In this document: one piece after another, positions 11,460 to 22,770 of the stretch | How the letters are laid out: every line of letters begins with the position of its first letter | Numbering within the stretch: the first letter of the stretch is position 1 | NCBI GenBank assembly: GCA_029449245.1 | Contig: JANATF010000010.1 | Coordinates: 1,426,001-1,490,000, forward strand | Direction: 5' to 3' | DNA length: 64,000 nt | DNA from: Mortierella alpina | Lineage: Eukaryota > Mortierellomycota > Mortierellomycetes > Mortierellales > Mortierellaceae | Notes under the pieces: model-generated | Seen by the model: the letters and a program-made list of their open reading frames with translations, nothing else | What the model was told of the DNA's origin: nothing | Databases searched by the model: none | Program-made: the position numbers and the translations under genes

Positions 11460-12278
11460 GGCTGTGGTTGTGAGGGTGGTATAGGCGGAGCAAAGTGGGG
11501 AAGAAAGAAGGCGAGTGCGGACGTGGGAACAAGAAGGGGAAGAAAAGGACGCAGCAAGCGGACGGCGGGATGAGAAGGTCGATTGTGCTGTAGCGGTGCC
11601 TGGGGAGCTTGAAAACACAAATGCCTTTGCAAAAGACTAGAAAAAGAAAAAAAAAATCGTCAGTTCAGACCGCGTCCAATCAGAATGCGCTTCAGATCCT
11701 CGTCCGAACCAGCATCCCAAGGAGGGTCGGAGGTGCGGGCACCGTCCGAGCCCGCACCTCCCTCACACATCCACAAGGTTTGCATAGGCAAACATACATC
11801 CTGCAGTCAGTCGGGTCTATGCAGAGGACTGTCCACCCACTTTCTTGAACCTGGCTCATGAACTTTCAGCACGCGCAAAAGCAAGAACCCAAGAACCTCG
11901 TAGCCTCCACTTCAGCCTCAGGCTCCGAATACTGTTCAAAGGAAAGGTTGCTCAGCTATGCTGCAAGGCTATCAATCGCCTACCTTTGGTGATGATCGCA
12001 ACAGTGCGCGCTGAGAAACAGCACTAGGTGGGAGACTGAATGCAGCGAACCTCATTGCTATGTTGAGATGTGTTAATCAAGTGAACAGATCTTTGTGGCG
12101 TGATATCAAAAAAAAAAAATTGCCAAGGGGGTGGACAGGATATGCAGGGCTAGCGCAAAGCATTCCGGTTGTCAATAGCCCAAGGCAAATGCACCAGGTA
12201 CAGTACTGCAAGTCAATTGATGTGGTATATTGAGAAGGACCAAAGATATAGACTTATATATGTAGATCGACCAGGTCC
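11460..12278. other. Intergenic: IDI1 promoter and 3' region of the Myb-like gene
   Basis: This 819-base stretch lies upstream of IDI1 and downstream of the Myb-like gene, both leftward. Apart from the 12-base inverted repeat at 11729-11761 and A-rich runs near 11648 and 12109, I see no gene-like signal. Confidence 0.5.
11729..11761. repeat. Perfect 12-base inverted repeat (hairpin) in the IDI1 promoter
   Basis: GGAGGTGCGGGC at 11729-11740 and its exact reverse complement at 11750-11761 flank a 9-base loop. It lies about 270-300 bases upstream of the IDI1 start codon. The stem is G/C-rich, so it could be a dimeric transcription-factor site or a leader hairpin; which one cannot be told here. 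Confidence 0.75.
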
Positions 12279-14247
12279 TCAGTTTCTTCGCTGGTTGTAT
12301 TTGCCGCAATATATTGGCTTGCCCCTGGACGTGTACTCATAGTTGGGATCGAAGACCAGCCCCTCTGGCAAGACGACCTGTCGATAGAAGTTGCTGCATT
12401 GATAGCCAACGCGGTGTGGAATGTGACTAGCAAACAATCCCCACTTGTCGCCACAGCCATGCGTTCTGGCCACTTGAAGGAACAAATCTCTCTCAGGTTC
12501 TGTCCAGTCGCCTGTCCACTGCTCCTATATCATTGAGGTCGGGTCCAAAAGAAAAAAAAGCCCATAGTGTTAGCCAAACGCATGATGAGCAGGCACAAAA
12601 AGCAGACCCACAATTCGTCGTCGTACCTGACCAGGTTCGTTATGCCGGTAGAAAAATGAATTCGGGTTCTTCTTGAACATTGCCTTGGCTACCATTTTGG
12701 CGTCATGCTTCGGTCTGCGGGCAGATTTTTTGGAAGAGCCAGCTGTACTGGATCCTGATGGATCGCTGAAAGAAAACGTTCCTCCGCCATTAGCCTCCCA
12801 AGCATCTTCAGCCGACTTCTCAAACCCATATTTGTCCATGACCTCGGAATTGAGCCACCCTTTATAATGTCCATCAACCCGGATAGCTCTGTCTCGTGTC
12901 TCCTTGTCGAAAAACAGATCTCCTGACATCAAGTTCGCCGGGTCCTCGTCATCGCGGTCACTTCCTTCATCATCGCTCTCAGCTTTTGTCGTCGTCCTGT
13001 TGCTGTTAGACTGGGTTTGCGAACGAAATTCTGGGTCTAACATATCGTTTTCGCCAATTTCCAGTGGTATCACGGCCACACCGCGTATCCGATTTGAGGT
13101 CCTGACGGGCTGAATGATCTTTGGAGCTATGGTATTAAATAAGAGTCGGGAATGATCAATACGCAGACCTCAGATAGTTTCTTCCGCAAAGGGTGCAAGG
13201 CCGAAGCTAGCCCAACTCACCTTTCTTGACGCTTTGCCGCTTCATCCTGACTGGAGCGGGCGTTCCACCCGTCATTTCGCCCGAAACAGCGACGGCATCA
13301 ACAGGCTTGCCTTCGATGATCGCCATTTGTAGTTCATTTGCGACGCTAGGCAGCTGGAGAAACTGCAGCATTTCTTGATTTCGACGGATGTTTTCTAATC
13401 GAAGTCGTTCTGCAAAAAATAAACGTGGGAGATGCACCATTAGCATATCGCATGGAAATTCACGCAGTTCGGCCGTCAAAGAACAGACCGTACCATATTC
13501 GGATAATTCCTGCTCTTGGTTGCGGCCTCCCTTGACGCGCTTTGGTTGACCTGATCCACTTATAAGACGCTTCCTGACCCCATATTCGCCATCAGCATCC
13601 ACGCGGTCTTCTCCTTTGTCGTCCTCGCTCTCTGTATCTGAATACGCATCGACGCTCCCGTCATTGTCATCTTCCAACTTCACTACTCGTGTTGGCCGCG
13701 ACCATTTCCGTTTCTTGCCAGAGCTCTTCTGATCGGTTGGCTCTAGCGCGTACAACTCAATTTTGGTCTTCATACTTTCTTCCACAGCAGCCGTCGCTGA
13801 GGGTTCGTGATCCTGCTGTGAGTTGTCGTCTCCCTGGGCTTTCGCGGGCGGTGTTGGTACTTCAAGGACGGACTCTATCCTACGCGGAGCATCGCTGCTT
13901 GCTTTCCTCCTGCTTTGACGTTCCGCACGCGTGCTCGTGATTGCTGGGGGGACATTCTCCTTGTCATGGAGTTGTTCCGCCACCGCATGCCCGCCGCCAT
14001 CTTGAGCAGCAATGCTCCCTGTTTTGTTGCCGGAATCTTGCCTTTCCGTCTTTGTGCTCGCGACAATGATGGAATTGTCGGCTTTAACAGCAACCTCGAC
14101 CACGACCGCCACTTGTCGCCTGGGTTTGACTGTTTCCTTCGAGTTGGACAGTTCATCTTTCGCTAAGGGATCGTTGTTTTTGACGGTTGACCGTGTTGCT
14201 CTGGTAGAGATTCCTCGGGCAATGACGACTTTACGTGAGCCAGCCAT
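12279..14247 (-). CDS. Myb/SANT-like domain protein with a disordered N-terminus (562 aa)
   Basis: Exons are 14247-13494, 13409-13221, 13126-12627 and 12524-12279; they join in frame to 562 residues. Residues 1 to about 260 are low-complexity and charged, with a basic KKRKWSRPTRVVKLEDD patch that looks like a nuclear signal. The middle has a helical RLRLENIRRNQEMLQFLQLP segment and an EANGGGTFSFSDPSGSS region. The last exon encodes a Myb-like helix set: QWTGDWTEPERDLFLQVA, DKWGLFASHIPHRVGYQCSN, FYRQVV. Trp and Arg-Val-Gly-Tyr-Gln-Cys spacing fits the Myb-like module found in some fungal nuclear proteins. No partner or target can be named; a role in transcription or chromatin is inference. Confidence 0.85.
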
Positions 14248-15315
14248 TGCTATAAAAAGGATCAGAGAACTGTGCGTGAATGAGCTATTGCAGGTGCCTG
14301 AAAGGGACCAAGAGGTTGAGAGTAGGAAAAGAAGAAAAAAAAGAAAAAAAAAAAACATGACCGGGGTTGGAAATTTCAGTCGATAGGCTGGACGCGTGCG
14401 ACACGATATTCTATGATAGAATTTGTGATTCCTCTTTCTGGTGCCAGCTCCCGCAAGCATACACATGGGAGAGGCGGGGGGACAAGGAGATGTCGGGAGT
14501 AGGTACCGCAAACTAAACGAGATTCTGGGACTCATTCGCAAGGATGATCGTCCTTCATTGTTCAAGGTAGCGCACCACGAGCACTACGACCCTGCCTCTT
14601 GTGATTTGAGATACCACATCTGAGCAAGCCTAAGATTCATCTCAACAACCTTGCATCGCGACACAGGTCACTGCCTTCGAGTATAGCTTTAGCATCTGCA
14701 ACATCTGCTACGTTGAAATACCACTTCTGTAGCTTGGTGGGAATCCTGCACAACCTCTAGATCGATTTCAAAACTTGTCGTCGGTGCTGTTCGAGGCTGT
14801 AGCATGTCTAGCATCATTTGCACTGAATTACCACTTCGCCAACTTCTGTAACTCTGCATGGTATCAAGGCCATGTCCATATATGATAATATTATTATTAT
14901 TGAGTACTGGTTGGCATCGCCAACACCGCAGTCCCTGAGATACCACTGTGGAAACTTGTCGTTTGCTGCCCCATAGCAATATCTTGTTGTCCAAGAACCA
15001 GACTGCGAATATCCACATATCACGCCGGCAACTCCAATCTTCTTGGCTACAGCGCTTTGCCATGATCTTGCTCAACATGAAGACCTTAGTTGTTCCGATA
15101 CATGTATCAAGGTTGAGCAGAGCTTCAGCATCAAGGAGATGGCATCGAGTCGCTAATCCTGTCGCGTCTCAACTCTCGTACACCATATCAATATCGCAAA
15201 GGCTCATCTTGTAAAATGAACACTCCATCTCTGGACCAACAAGACAGCGTGGATCACTCCTCTTCAATCGAAAGGATTGTGAATATCTGTTGAAGGACGA
15301 CAAGTTCCGGTAAAG
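14248..15315. other. Gene-poor region with degenerate ~110-base repeats, possible remnant of a repeat-protein gene
   Basis: A motif close to yTGARATACCAC recurs at about 14606, 14723, 14823 and 14935, spaced 100 to 117 bases, with weaker matches around it. Read leftward, three of the units give related peptides: KWYFNVADVADAKA, LAKW-stop-FSANDARHATA and PQWYLRDCGVGDANQ. This suggests a former repeat-protein gene on the minus strand, now full of stops and frame breaks. A (TTA)n-like microsatellite sits at 14885-14900. Confidence 0.35.
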
Positions 15316-15495
15316 GGAACAACATATATACACACGGGTGTGTATCTATATATACACGGGGGCGTGTTTATATGTTCATGTCGGGTGTATGCAACACGGA
15401 AAACCTGGATGCACAGGGATGTGTATGGCTGAATACACTGGGGTGTGTATGGAAGCGTGTCCTGAGAAAACCCCTTTAGATACACACCCCTACTC
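15316..15495 (+). repeat. Short inverted-repeat element, copy 1 (MITE-like)
   Basis: The element is bounded internally by GGGTGTGTATCT (15336-15347) and AGATACACACCC (15478-15489), perfect 12-base terminal inverted repeats. Its interior (for example TGGAAGCGTGTCCTG) matches, in reverse complement, a second copy at 16090-16262. It has no coding capacity. Confidence 0.65.
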
Positions 15496-16089
15496 CTACC
15501 TCTACCCTTTTTTCGCCCAAAGCATGCCTCCATGTATTGATAATGGCTATGCCGGCTATCCTTGTGAGTAAGAGCCCGAACGACTCTCACATAGGTTTAG
15601 AATGGCAAGAGTATTATTGTAGAGAGCAATAACTCCATGAGTGAGATTGATGTCCTTTCTCCATGACATCCTACGCTTGAAATTGATGTGGAGCGCCAAT
15701 CAACTAGCCGTTGAAGTGCTGAAATACATCCATTGATCCACAACAGACCAGCCTGAAAGCGAAACGGTGACCAAAAGCAAGGTTGATTGATATTCTTGCT
15801 GGTAGCTACGAGCTCCCGTGTCATGCCATCATACCGTCACTCTTCGCGTAGGACTGTGAGGATACGCGCGCGCGTGAGAAGGGGAAAAGACACAAATGAC
15901 GCAGAACATTAGGAGCAATTACCGTGAATCTATGATTTATAAGAACCGTGGCCGTAACAGAGGAGGCAGTGGAGAGCTATGGTAATATAAGATGAAGCCA
16001 TTGCCTAGGGATCCACACCCATATAACGCGCTGCTTAGGCATTCATACCACTCTCGAGTCGCACTTCATCACCTTTTTCATTAAAAACA
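15496..16089. other. Spacer between the two inverted elements; no gene seen
   Basis: About 590 bases with no supported reading frame. It contains a short (CG/CA)n-like run, acgcgcgcgcgtg, near 15862. Confidence 0.4.
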
Positions 16090-16262
16090 AAGTAGGGGAG
16101 GTGTGTATCTAAAAGGGTTTTCACAGGACACGCTTCCATACACCCCCCTGTGTTTTCAGCCATGCACACCCCCGTGTATGTATCTTTTCACCTAAGAAAA
16201 AATTATATACACGGAGGGGCGTGTATATACAGATACACACCCGTGTGCGTGTATGTTCTTCC
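16090..16262 (-). repeat. Short inverted-repeat element, copy 2 (MITE-like)
   Basis: Reverse-complement partner of the element at 15316-15495. Its ends match the same 12-base repeat (GGTGTGTATCT near 16100-16110, AGATACACACCC at 16231-16242). The shared block includes CAGGACACGCTTCCATACAC. It ends 15 bases short of the transcription terminator of the tRNA-Ala gene. Confidence 0.65.
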
Positions 16263-16277
16263 CCGGTAAAGGGAGCG

Positions 16278-16285
16278 AAAAAAAA
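16278..16285 (-). terminator. RNA polymerase III terminator of tRNA-Ala
   Basis: Eight T residues on the transcribed (minus) strand begin 21 bases after the mature 3' end of the tRNA, the standard Pol III stop signal. Confidence 0.75.
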
Positions 16286-16305
16286 GCGCCCGGATGCAAA
16301 AATAT

Positions 16306-16378
16306 TGGAGAACCTGGGCATCGATCCCAGTGCCTCTCGCATGCTAAGCGAGCGCTCTACCATTTGAGCTAGATCCCC
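16306..16378 (-). tRNA. tRNA-Ala, anticodon AGC
   Basis: The 73-base cloverleaf is complete on the minus strand. The acceptor stem is GGGGATC/GTTCTCC with discriminator A and one mismatch. The D arm is GCTC/GAGC, the anticodon stem CTCGC/GCGAG holds the loop TTAGCAT (anticodon AGC), and the T stem is CTGGG/CCCAG. Internal A box (TAGCTCAAATGG) and B box are present, and there is no intron. CCA is not encoded, as expected for a nuclear gene. Decodes GCU and, after A-to-I editing, GCC. Confidence 0.95.
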
Positions 16379-17346
16379 ACGATCCGAACAGGTCAGTTCC
16401 TATTGGATGGAAACCCGTGCGACATATATCATGCTAAACTGGTGAATAAAGTCGCTTAAGGGTTGCTTAAACGACACCTAGGTTTGATTAAGGGTAGCCT
16501 TTTTTGGTCGGGTGTCCGCGACTTGGGCCGAAAAAGTTGCCTTGCTTGAGAAAAGTGACACTTGGAAGGACCATTATCCATTATCCATGCACCCAGCCGA
16601 TCGTATTGACAATCGCTACAGACCACATGCTTTTTCCGAAGGCTGGCCAGGACGGCACCATCGAACCACTATAGAGGAAGTAAGGAAGAGACCATGTATC
16701 TTGCACACTTGTCCATTTGGCGGTTGTTCAACTTCGGCACGTACCACAGGGTAAGTTGGTGTTCTGAATTTTAATAGATCGCAACACGTCGCGGAGGACG
16801 GGGTTCCACACTTCAAGAGTGTTGGATTGTGAACAGGGGAGATAGCGCCTAGGACTTCATGGTTTAAGAAGTATTATAAAGGATGCAACACACTCCAGTT
16901 TATTTTGCTTAGTTTTCCGTGCCAGCAGAAGAAAAAAAAGTAGAACAAAATAGTCAGGACCATCGGGCTGGCAGCCATTTTTGCGAGACAGAAGAGGCGA
17001 GGGACTCAGCAAAAACGTTGTACAATCGTCAAGAAACTTTGGAGAGTGTGTATAAAAATATTAGTTGATATAAAGTGCGCAACGAGATTACGCAAAGGGT
17101 GCTAAAAAGAAGAGGATGTCTGGGTAAGGATGGGTGAGCATTTCGGATCGAACTATGAAACGATCGTTGGAGGTATAGGTTCCCAGATCAAAGGTGGCTA
17201 TAGAGAAGGGAAAAGAAGGTACGAATGGTCAGTTCAACGCTTCCTGTACATGTCCTGAAGTCGTGCGCGACATCTGCAACTGGATCTTACCTATTCTCGA
17301 AAGCGGCTCCATGTTTCCGGCATTACTTTTTGTTTTGTATTGTTCT
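16379..17346. other. Intergenic between tRNA-Ala and the septin gene
   Basis: About 970 bases with only short chance reading frames. The proximal 300 bases should hold the septin 3' untranslated region (septin is leftward). No repeat or RNA gene was recognised. Confidence 0.45.
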
Positions 17347-20065
17347 TTACTTGTTGGCAAAGCCAAAGCCCTTCTTCTTGGTCTTCTCTGGGGTCGTGGG
17401 GCGACCTTGTTCGATCCTCCTCTTCTTCTCCTCGAGATCATGCCTTTGCTTCTCGAGAGCGTCCTTCATCTCCTTATGCTTTGCGTACAGCTCTGCCTCA
17501 GACTGCGTCAGCTTGGCCTCCTTCTCCTGAACCTTCTGCTGGAAGACATGCTTCATGTCCTGCTCCATCTTCACGAGCTTGGCCTCATGCAATGCACGCT
17601 CCTCCTCGAGCTTGGCGAGAGGATCCACCTCTCTGAACACGGTCTGATCCTGCTGGTATCCCATCGCAAGCAGTTTCTCTGTGCGATAGTTCTCGTAGTG
17701 GATGTCGTTGGTGAATTCACGGAGCTCCTCCATGTGTGTCCTGATCAGCATCTGGCGCAGTTTAACAAAGTCGCAGTGGTCTTCGTTGTCGACCTCGATC
17801 GTGCCCCAGGGGTACTTGCGGCCGCGAACATGGCGACCATCGGCAGTCTCGATGACCTTGTCAGATCCGACAATGGCGAAGGGAATCTTGCTCTACATGT
17901 AGCCCAAGCGGATGCAATCATATCGTGAGTCTAGACGTTTCTGGCACTCTGACCAAAGCCAAGAACTTGTTGAAATGGTGATGGACGAATTCTTACCATA
18001 ACATCCTTGGTCTCGCTGATGGTCTCAGCATCGTCGCAATCGTAGTGCTGGGCGTGATAGATCTTGATGTCGTGATGGGCAATGTCCAACAGAATCTAAA
18101 TGTTTGAATAAAATACAGACGAGGTCAGGATGCGTGTATCTGAGCGTACTGATTTAGCGCCTTGATAGCCGGCAAATGATCGCTTGATGTTTGTTTCCGT
18201 ACCCGTTCCTTGAAGGCAGCAATTTCCTCGTGGGTCATGGTGTCGCTCTTGGCAATGACGGGTATCAAATTGACCTTCTTGTGCAGTCTCTTCATGAACT
18301 CGACGTCCAGGGCTTTGAGAGAATGACCAGTGGGTGCAATGAAGTACAAGCAGGCATTGACGCGGATGTCGCTAATCTTGCTGCGGTTGACCCTGTTTTC
18401 TTGCTCAAGGTAGGCATCAAAACGACTTTCAATGGTCTCCAAAATGGGCTTCCAGCTGTAGGAATGTAGGAAAAGCATAGTCAAATAAAGTTTAGCATTA
18501 AATGTATCCGAAAAAAAAAATGCTCGCTTGCTGTTGCATACCTGTCTTCGTTGTTGATAAAGTCGCCAAAGCCAGGGGTGTCAACGACATTAAGCTTTAG
18601 GCGCACGCCATTTTCCTCAATGTCTGTGCTCAGGACTTGGATACCCACAGTCTTGGGGCTCTCCTCTGAGAGAGGGACATGCTCCTTGGGTGGGTAAAGA
18701 GGGGCGTTGAAAAGCGTGTTTACCAGTGTTGACTTGCCGAGTCCAGATTCACCTAAAGCAAGGGAGTGGTGTGTCAGTGTGCGCCTAATTCAGAGAGCCT
18801 TGTCCCCTTCAACACAAAAGAGTTCAACAAACACAGCTCTGGCCATGCTCAGCCTTAAGTGATGCGAGGGATGGCTAGCCTGTAGAGCTCGTAAAAACAG
18901 TCGCAGGCCACCCACCAGGCCCTTGAGATGCAGTTGTCCTTGTTATAAAAATAAGTCTGCGAGCCCATCTCCCTCTATCCCTCTCGCGCGCTCAGTCACC
19001 TTTTCCTTCTCCTCACTCTTTCTCTTTCGGAAATATATATAAAAAAAAGGAGCAGTGTCTGAAAAGCAACCAGGCATGCATAAACAAAGAAGAGCAGGCT
19101 CCGATTGGGCGGTAGTGAAAACTGAGCATACGTGCATCAAGCGGAAATCGTGGCCAAGGGTTCCTTACCGACAACCATGACAGTGAAGTTGAAGCCTTTC
19201 TTAACAGACTTGCGGTGGACCTGGTTGGGCAGGTTGGCGAATCCGACATAGCCCTGAAGCTTCTTGCGCAGTGCGCCGTTGGTCAATGGCTATGGAGGGT
19301 TCAGTGAGGTAAGACGTTTAGGAAAGGTTGATCGCTCGCAGTTTTGTATTCCTCCCTTTTGTCATGACCATCGACGTCGCCTTCCTTGGGATATAGGAGC
19401 AGGCACAGGAACAGGACGGCTCATATAGCATTCTTTTCTGCTCCGGTCTGTCCTGCCGACATCACCCCTTCCTTTTTTCATGAAACAGATACGGCTGTTA
19501 ACGTTCGACATCTGTGTATCACCCACCCTGCTAGGCTAGAACGACTTCGTAACGATTTAAAAAGAGGGCAACCCAAAAAAATAAAGGGAGAACTCTCGAG
19601 TTTCTTGGTTTCCTTTCATAGGAGACAGAGGGAAAGAGGAAGAGGAGGCGGTGGTGGGGAGAACGAGGGAGGAAGGAGGAGGGCATTAACCAAAAAGTCG
19701 GGGAGAGTAAAAAAAAAAGTCGTCTCTTCTCTTCTTTCAAGGTAGCAAGAGAAGGTTGAAGGATCCAAAATCAAACCAGCAAACGAACATGGGTTCAAGA
19801 GACTTGGGCGGGTGTGGGCCATTCCAATCCAGCCTGGACCTGGTGGACACACCGCTTCTTTAAACTGGTTTACGACAATCTTATGATGGGAAGGGATCGT
19901 CCTTGAAAAGAGTGAGATAGAGAGATACTGTACCTTGGAGTTGGGAGCTGACATAGGGAGGGCTACACGAGAAGGAGAGCATAAGGAACGCGTTAATGGA
20001 TGGGTTCCACAGCTGACAGGCCCTGGTGTTGGAGTGCCTGCAGACCTACCGATTTCGGAGGCCAT
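17347..20065 (-). CDS. CDC3: Septin, Cdc3/AspB type
   Basis: Filament-forming GTP-binding septin that organises the cell cortex, septa and morphogenesis. Seven exons: 20065-20050, 19962-19934, 19289-19169, 18752-18542, 18455-18203, 18095-17997 and 17892-17347, giving 424 residues. The basic phosphoinositide-binding stretch is [10 protein letters not shown]. The GTPase motifs are G1 GESGLGKST (split by an intron after the first Gly base), G3 DTPGFGD and G4 AKSD. The septin unique element includes [19 protein letters not shown], and the C-terminus is a charged coiled coil ([19 protein letters not shown]) ending [10 protein letters not shown]. The block [17 protein letters not shown] is characteristic of the Cdc3/AspB group. 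The first two exons are only 16 and 29 bases, and the intron after exon 2 is 644 bases, the longest in this gene. Confidence 0.95.
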
Positions 20066-20250
20066 TGTAGATGTCGTTATCTAGAGGGTGAAGAAAGTAG
20101 GGCGGAAGACGAAAGTATGGAGAGGGTAGTGAGAAGAAGGGTTCTACGAAGAGAGTGTGCAAGAGTGTGAGCGTAGACTGCTGCAGGGAATGGAGGAGCG
20201 CGAAGACGTAGGAAGACGAGGAGGAGGAGGACAGAGAGAGGCAGAGGGAG

Positions 20251-20311
<61 letters not shown>

Positions 20312-20765
20312 CAGAGAGGATTGGGGCAGTGATGAGAGAAGGGAATGGGAATCTGTGGAAGGGACAAAGGAAATCAGATGAGAAAGAGAGAGGAGACCTC
20401 AAGAGACAAAGAGAGCTCTTTAATTTTGTGTGTGCTCTCGACTGGAACACGCAACAAACACTTGCATGCACGCTCCAAATTGGCTTTACATGAAATTCAG
20501 GTGCCGGCTATGTTTATCGGCATGTTGTGTGGTATGCGGGCCGTGAAGCAGGGAGCACCGGTCGGATCTCGACAACGCCACGCCCTAAGCAACGCGTGCT
20601 TCTGCCCTTCCTTGTAACTCTCTTTCGCTCTCCTCATTTTCTTTTTACTGCAGTTGGTGGTTCTTATCCTGTATGCAGTTGGTGTATGTCGCATCATCAT
20701 CATTATCATCACCAGCACGCCGTTTCGTCTGGATCTGCAAATGCGATGGATGCAAACGCTGTGGT
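20066..20765. promoter_or_regulatory. Septin promoter region with a (CT)n tract
   Basis: This 700-base gap lies between the septin start and the EIPR1 stop, both leftward. On the septin strand it is strongly pyrimidine-rich and includes a (CT)n tract about 190 bases upstream of the start codon. No gene is supported. Confidence 0.5.
20253..20310. repeat. (AG)n microsatellite
   Basis: About 29 uninterrupted AG dinucleotides on plus, equal to (CT)n on the septin coding strand. Confidence 0.9.
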
Positions 20766-22770
20766 TTAGTTCATGATGATCTTGAACTTCTCTTCACTCG
20801 GCACTTGGTTCATGACTGCTCGGCCGTCATAAGATAACGAAAGGAACAGCCAGGGATCCACGCTGCTCCATGCCACCTGGTAAACAGAGTCTTCATGCTG
20901 ATCGAACGCTTGCACCAGCCCGTCCGTTGGTGCTCTAAGCAATTATAAAGGTAACTACCATCAGTGCTTGTTCAGGCATATAACTTCGAATATTGACACG
21001 ATTAGGGGAAAATCCCATGAGTTCCTTACTCCTGCACATTATCTACTTGGTCGTCAGCATCCTCGTTGTGCTCTGATCCTTCTTCACTTCCGTCCCCGTA
21101 CTTGTAGTCAGCGCCTGTCGAAATAGATACTATGCTCTGCAAGTTCACCTGGCAGTCGGAGCTGGAGGTAAGCACCAATTGATCATGGAATTTGTTGTAT
21201 GCCACAGACCAGACCCTATACAGTGCATTCGCATTTTTTTTTTTTTTTTCAAAAAAAAAGAGTTCGTAAGTATCAAGCATCTTTCAGCGATGAATCGCTA
21301 CCAAAAATAACCCTCTGATGTAGATGCAGCAGCAGCCGACTGAGGAACTAGCTGCACTTGCAACTTGCATCTCTTACCAGTGCGTATGATCCTGGATGGT
21401 CATAAGCGGCCCAGCTGTGGTGTCCCGGACGTCCCATACCCTTATTTTACAATCATCTCCTCCTGTTGCAATCTGGAAGGGTCGATTCGGGTTATAGTCG
21501 ATACAAAGGAGCATTGCTGGTTGGGAATCCGTGATGGCGAACGTGGTTCTAGATAAATAAAAAAAAAAATAGAAGGCCTTGTGAGTCTTAATATACCCTG
21601 GACCTATCATCCAGAACAAAGAGGTGATCCTGTGATTTACTTTAGCGAACTCAAGTTCCAGCCCTGAATTGATCTTCCATACACCGCCACCACCTCTTGA
21701 GCATGCGGGTTCATCACTGCGCTGGTGAACTTGAAATTTTTATCTGGCGTTTCAATCGAGCCTGTGAGCTGACGAACAAATGGTAACATGTCATGAGTTC
21801 TGTTGAAGATTACTGGAGCTCATTAGACGGCATCGCATCTTCCATGGGTGATTATTACCTTCGCCGTGCCTTGTTTGGTGTCAATATCCCAGATGCAAAT
21901 GCGCCAATCCTCAACTGAGATGACTTCGGTGCTATCCTGCCATATGACCCTGTGGGGCATCATAGATATGTCGTGAGTGACCCTTCATCTCCAGTCTCAT
22001 AAATCCTCAGAGTACTGGAGGAGCTGTGTACATACTTTTTGACCGATCCATCGCCAGCATCCAAAGTCAAGACATGCTCCAGTTCCCCTCGCGGCTGATG
22101 ATGATGTAGCCGCTCGAGATCGTCCTCTTCCGAATCCTTCTGAGTCACCTTCATCCTCCAGAGTGACGCCTTGCTCTGGACCTTCTTACCGTCGATCACT
22201 AAGGATAATGGTAGCAGGAAGCGCACGTCTTGTAAGCTCTTGCCTGCACAATTACACTGCTCCGTACACCGTTGGAAAGGTCTGATCCATGAATGATATC
22301 ACACACCTTGCTTATAGCATGTAAAGACCAAGTCCGGGTCGTCTTTTGATGCCGAGATGTCCCAAATCTCGTGCGTATGACTGAATATTGTAGTGTTGAT
22401 CTCAAAGATATCCTCGTCAAAGGTCAGGAGGTGCACCTAGTGTAGATGGGAGCAAACGCACAAGAGTTAAATATCATTCCTCCTTGAGAATCCAGCAGTA
22501 CCATGCTATATCATGTTACAAGGCCGATACGCTAGTGGTCTGTACTTCGTTGGGCTTGAGTAGTTCCTGTGTCCCTATGATGAACCTGCTTTTGCCGTCT
22601 GTCGACTTGATGGCGGAAAGACAACGCGTCTAACGGGGGGATGGGTGGCGAATTAGCATCCAGAGAGTTGCTGCTCCTCAACCAGTTCCCGCGAGGAGGA
22701 TGACGAGAAAGATGGCCGGTACCTGGTGCCGCAGTCCGTATGCGCATGAACGATGCTCAGTTGACTCCAT
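20766..22770 (-). CDS. EIPR1: EIPR1/TSSC1-like WD40 protein (GARP/EARP-interacting)
   Basis: WD40 beta-propeller related to EIPR1, which binds GARP and EARP tethering complexes and helps endosome-to-Golgi and recycling traffic. Nine exons: 22770-22723, 22629-22546, 22436-22307, 22243-22036, 21949-21859, 21768-21641, 21548-21378, 21215-21030 and 20934-20766, giving 404 residues. Family landmarks are in order: SHTHEIWDISAS near residue 55, WRICIWDIDTKQGTAK, GGDDCKIRVWDVRD, QDHTHWVWSVAYN, HDQLVLTSSSDCQVNL, an acidic insert, then HEDSVYQVAWSSVDPWLF and a tail ending KFKIIMN. Every exon junction keeps phase, which supports the model. Intron density is the highest in the window. Confidence 0.93.

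Noticed and set aside
20046-20471. Minus-strand open frame of Ser-Leu repeats
   Set aside because: Translation of the (CT)n tract in the septin promoter, not a protein.
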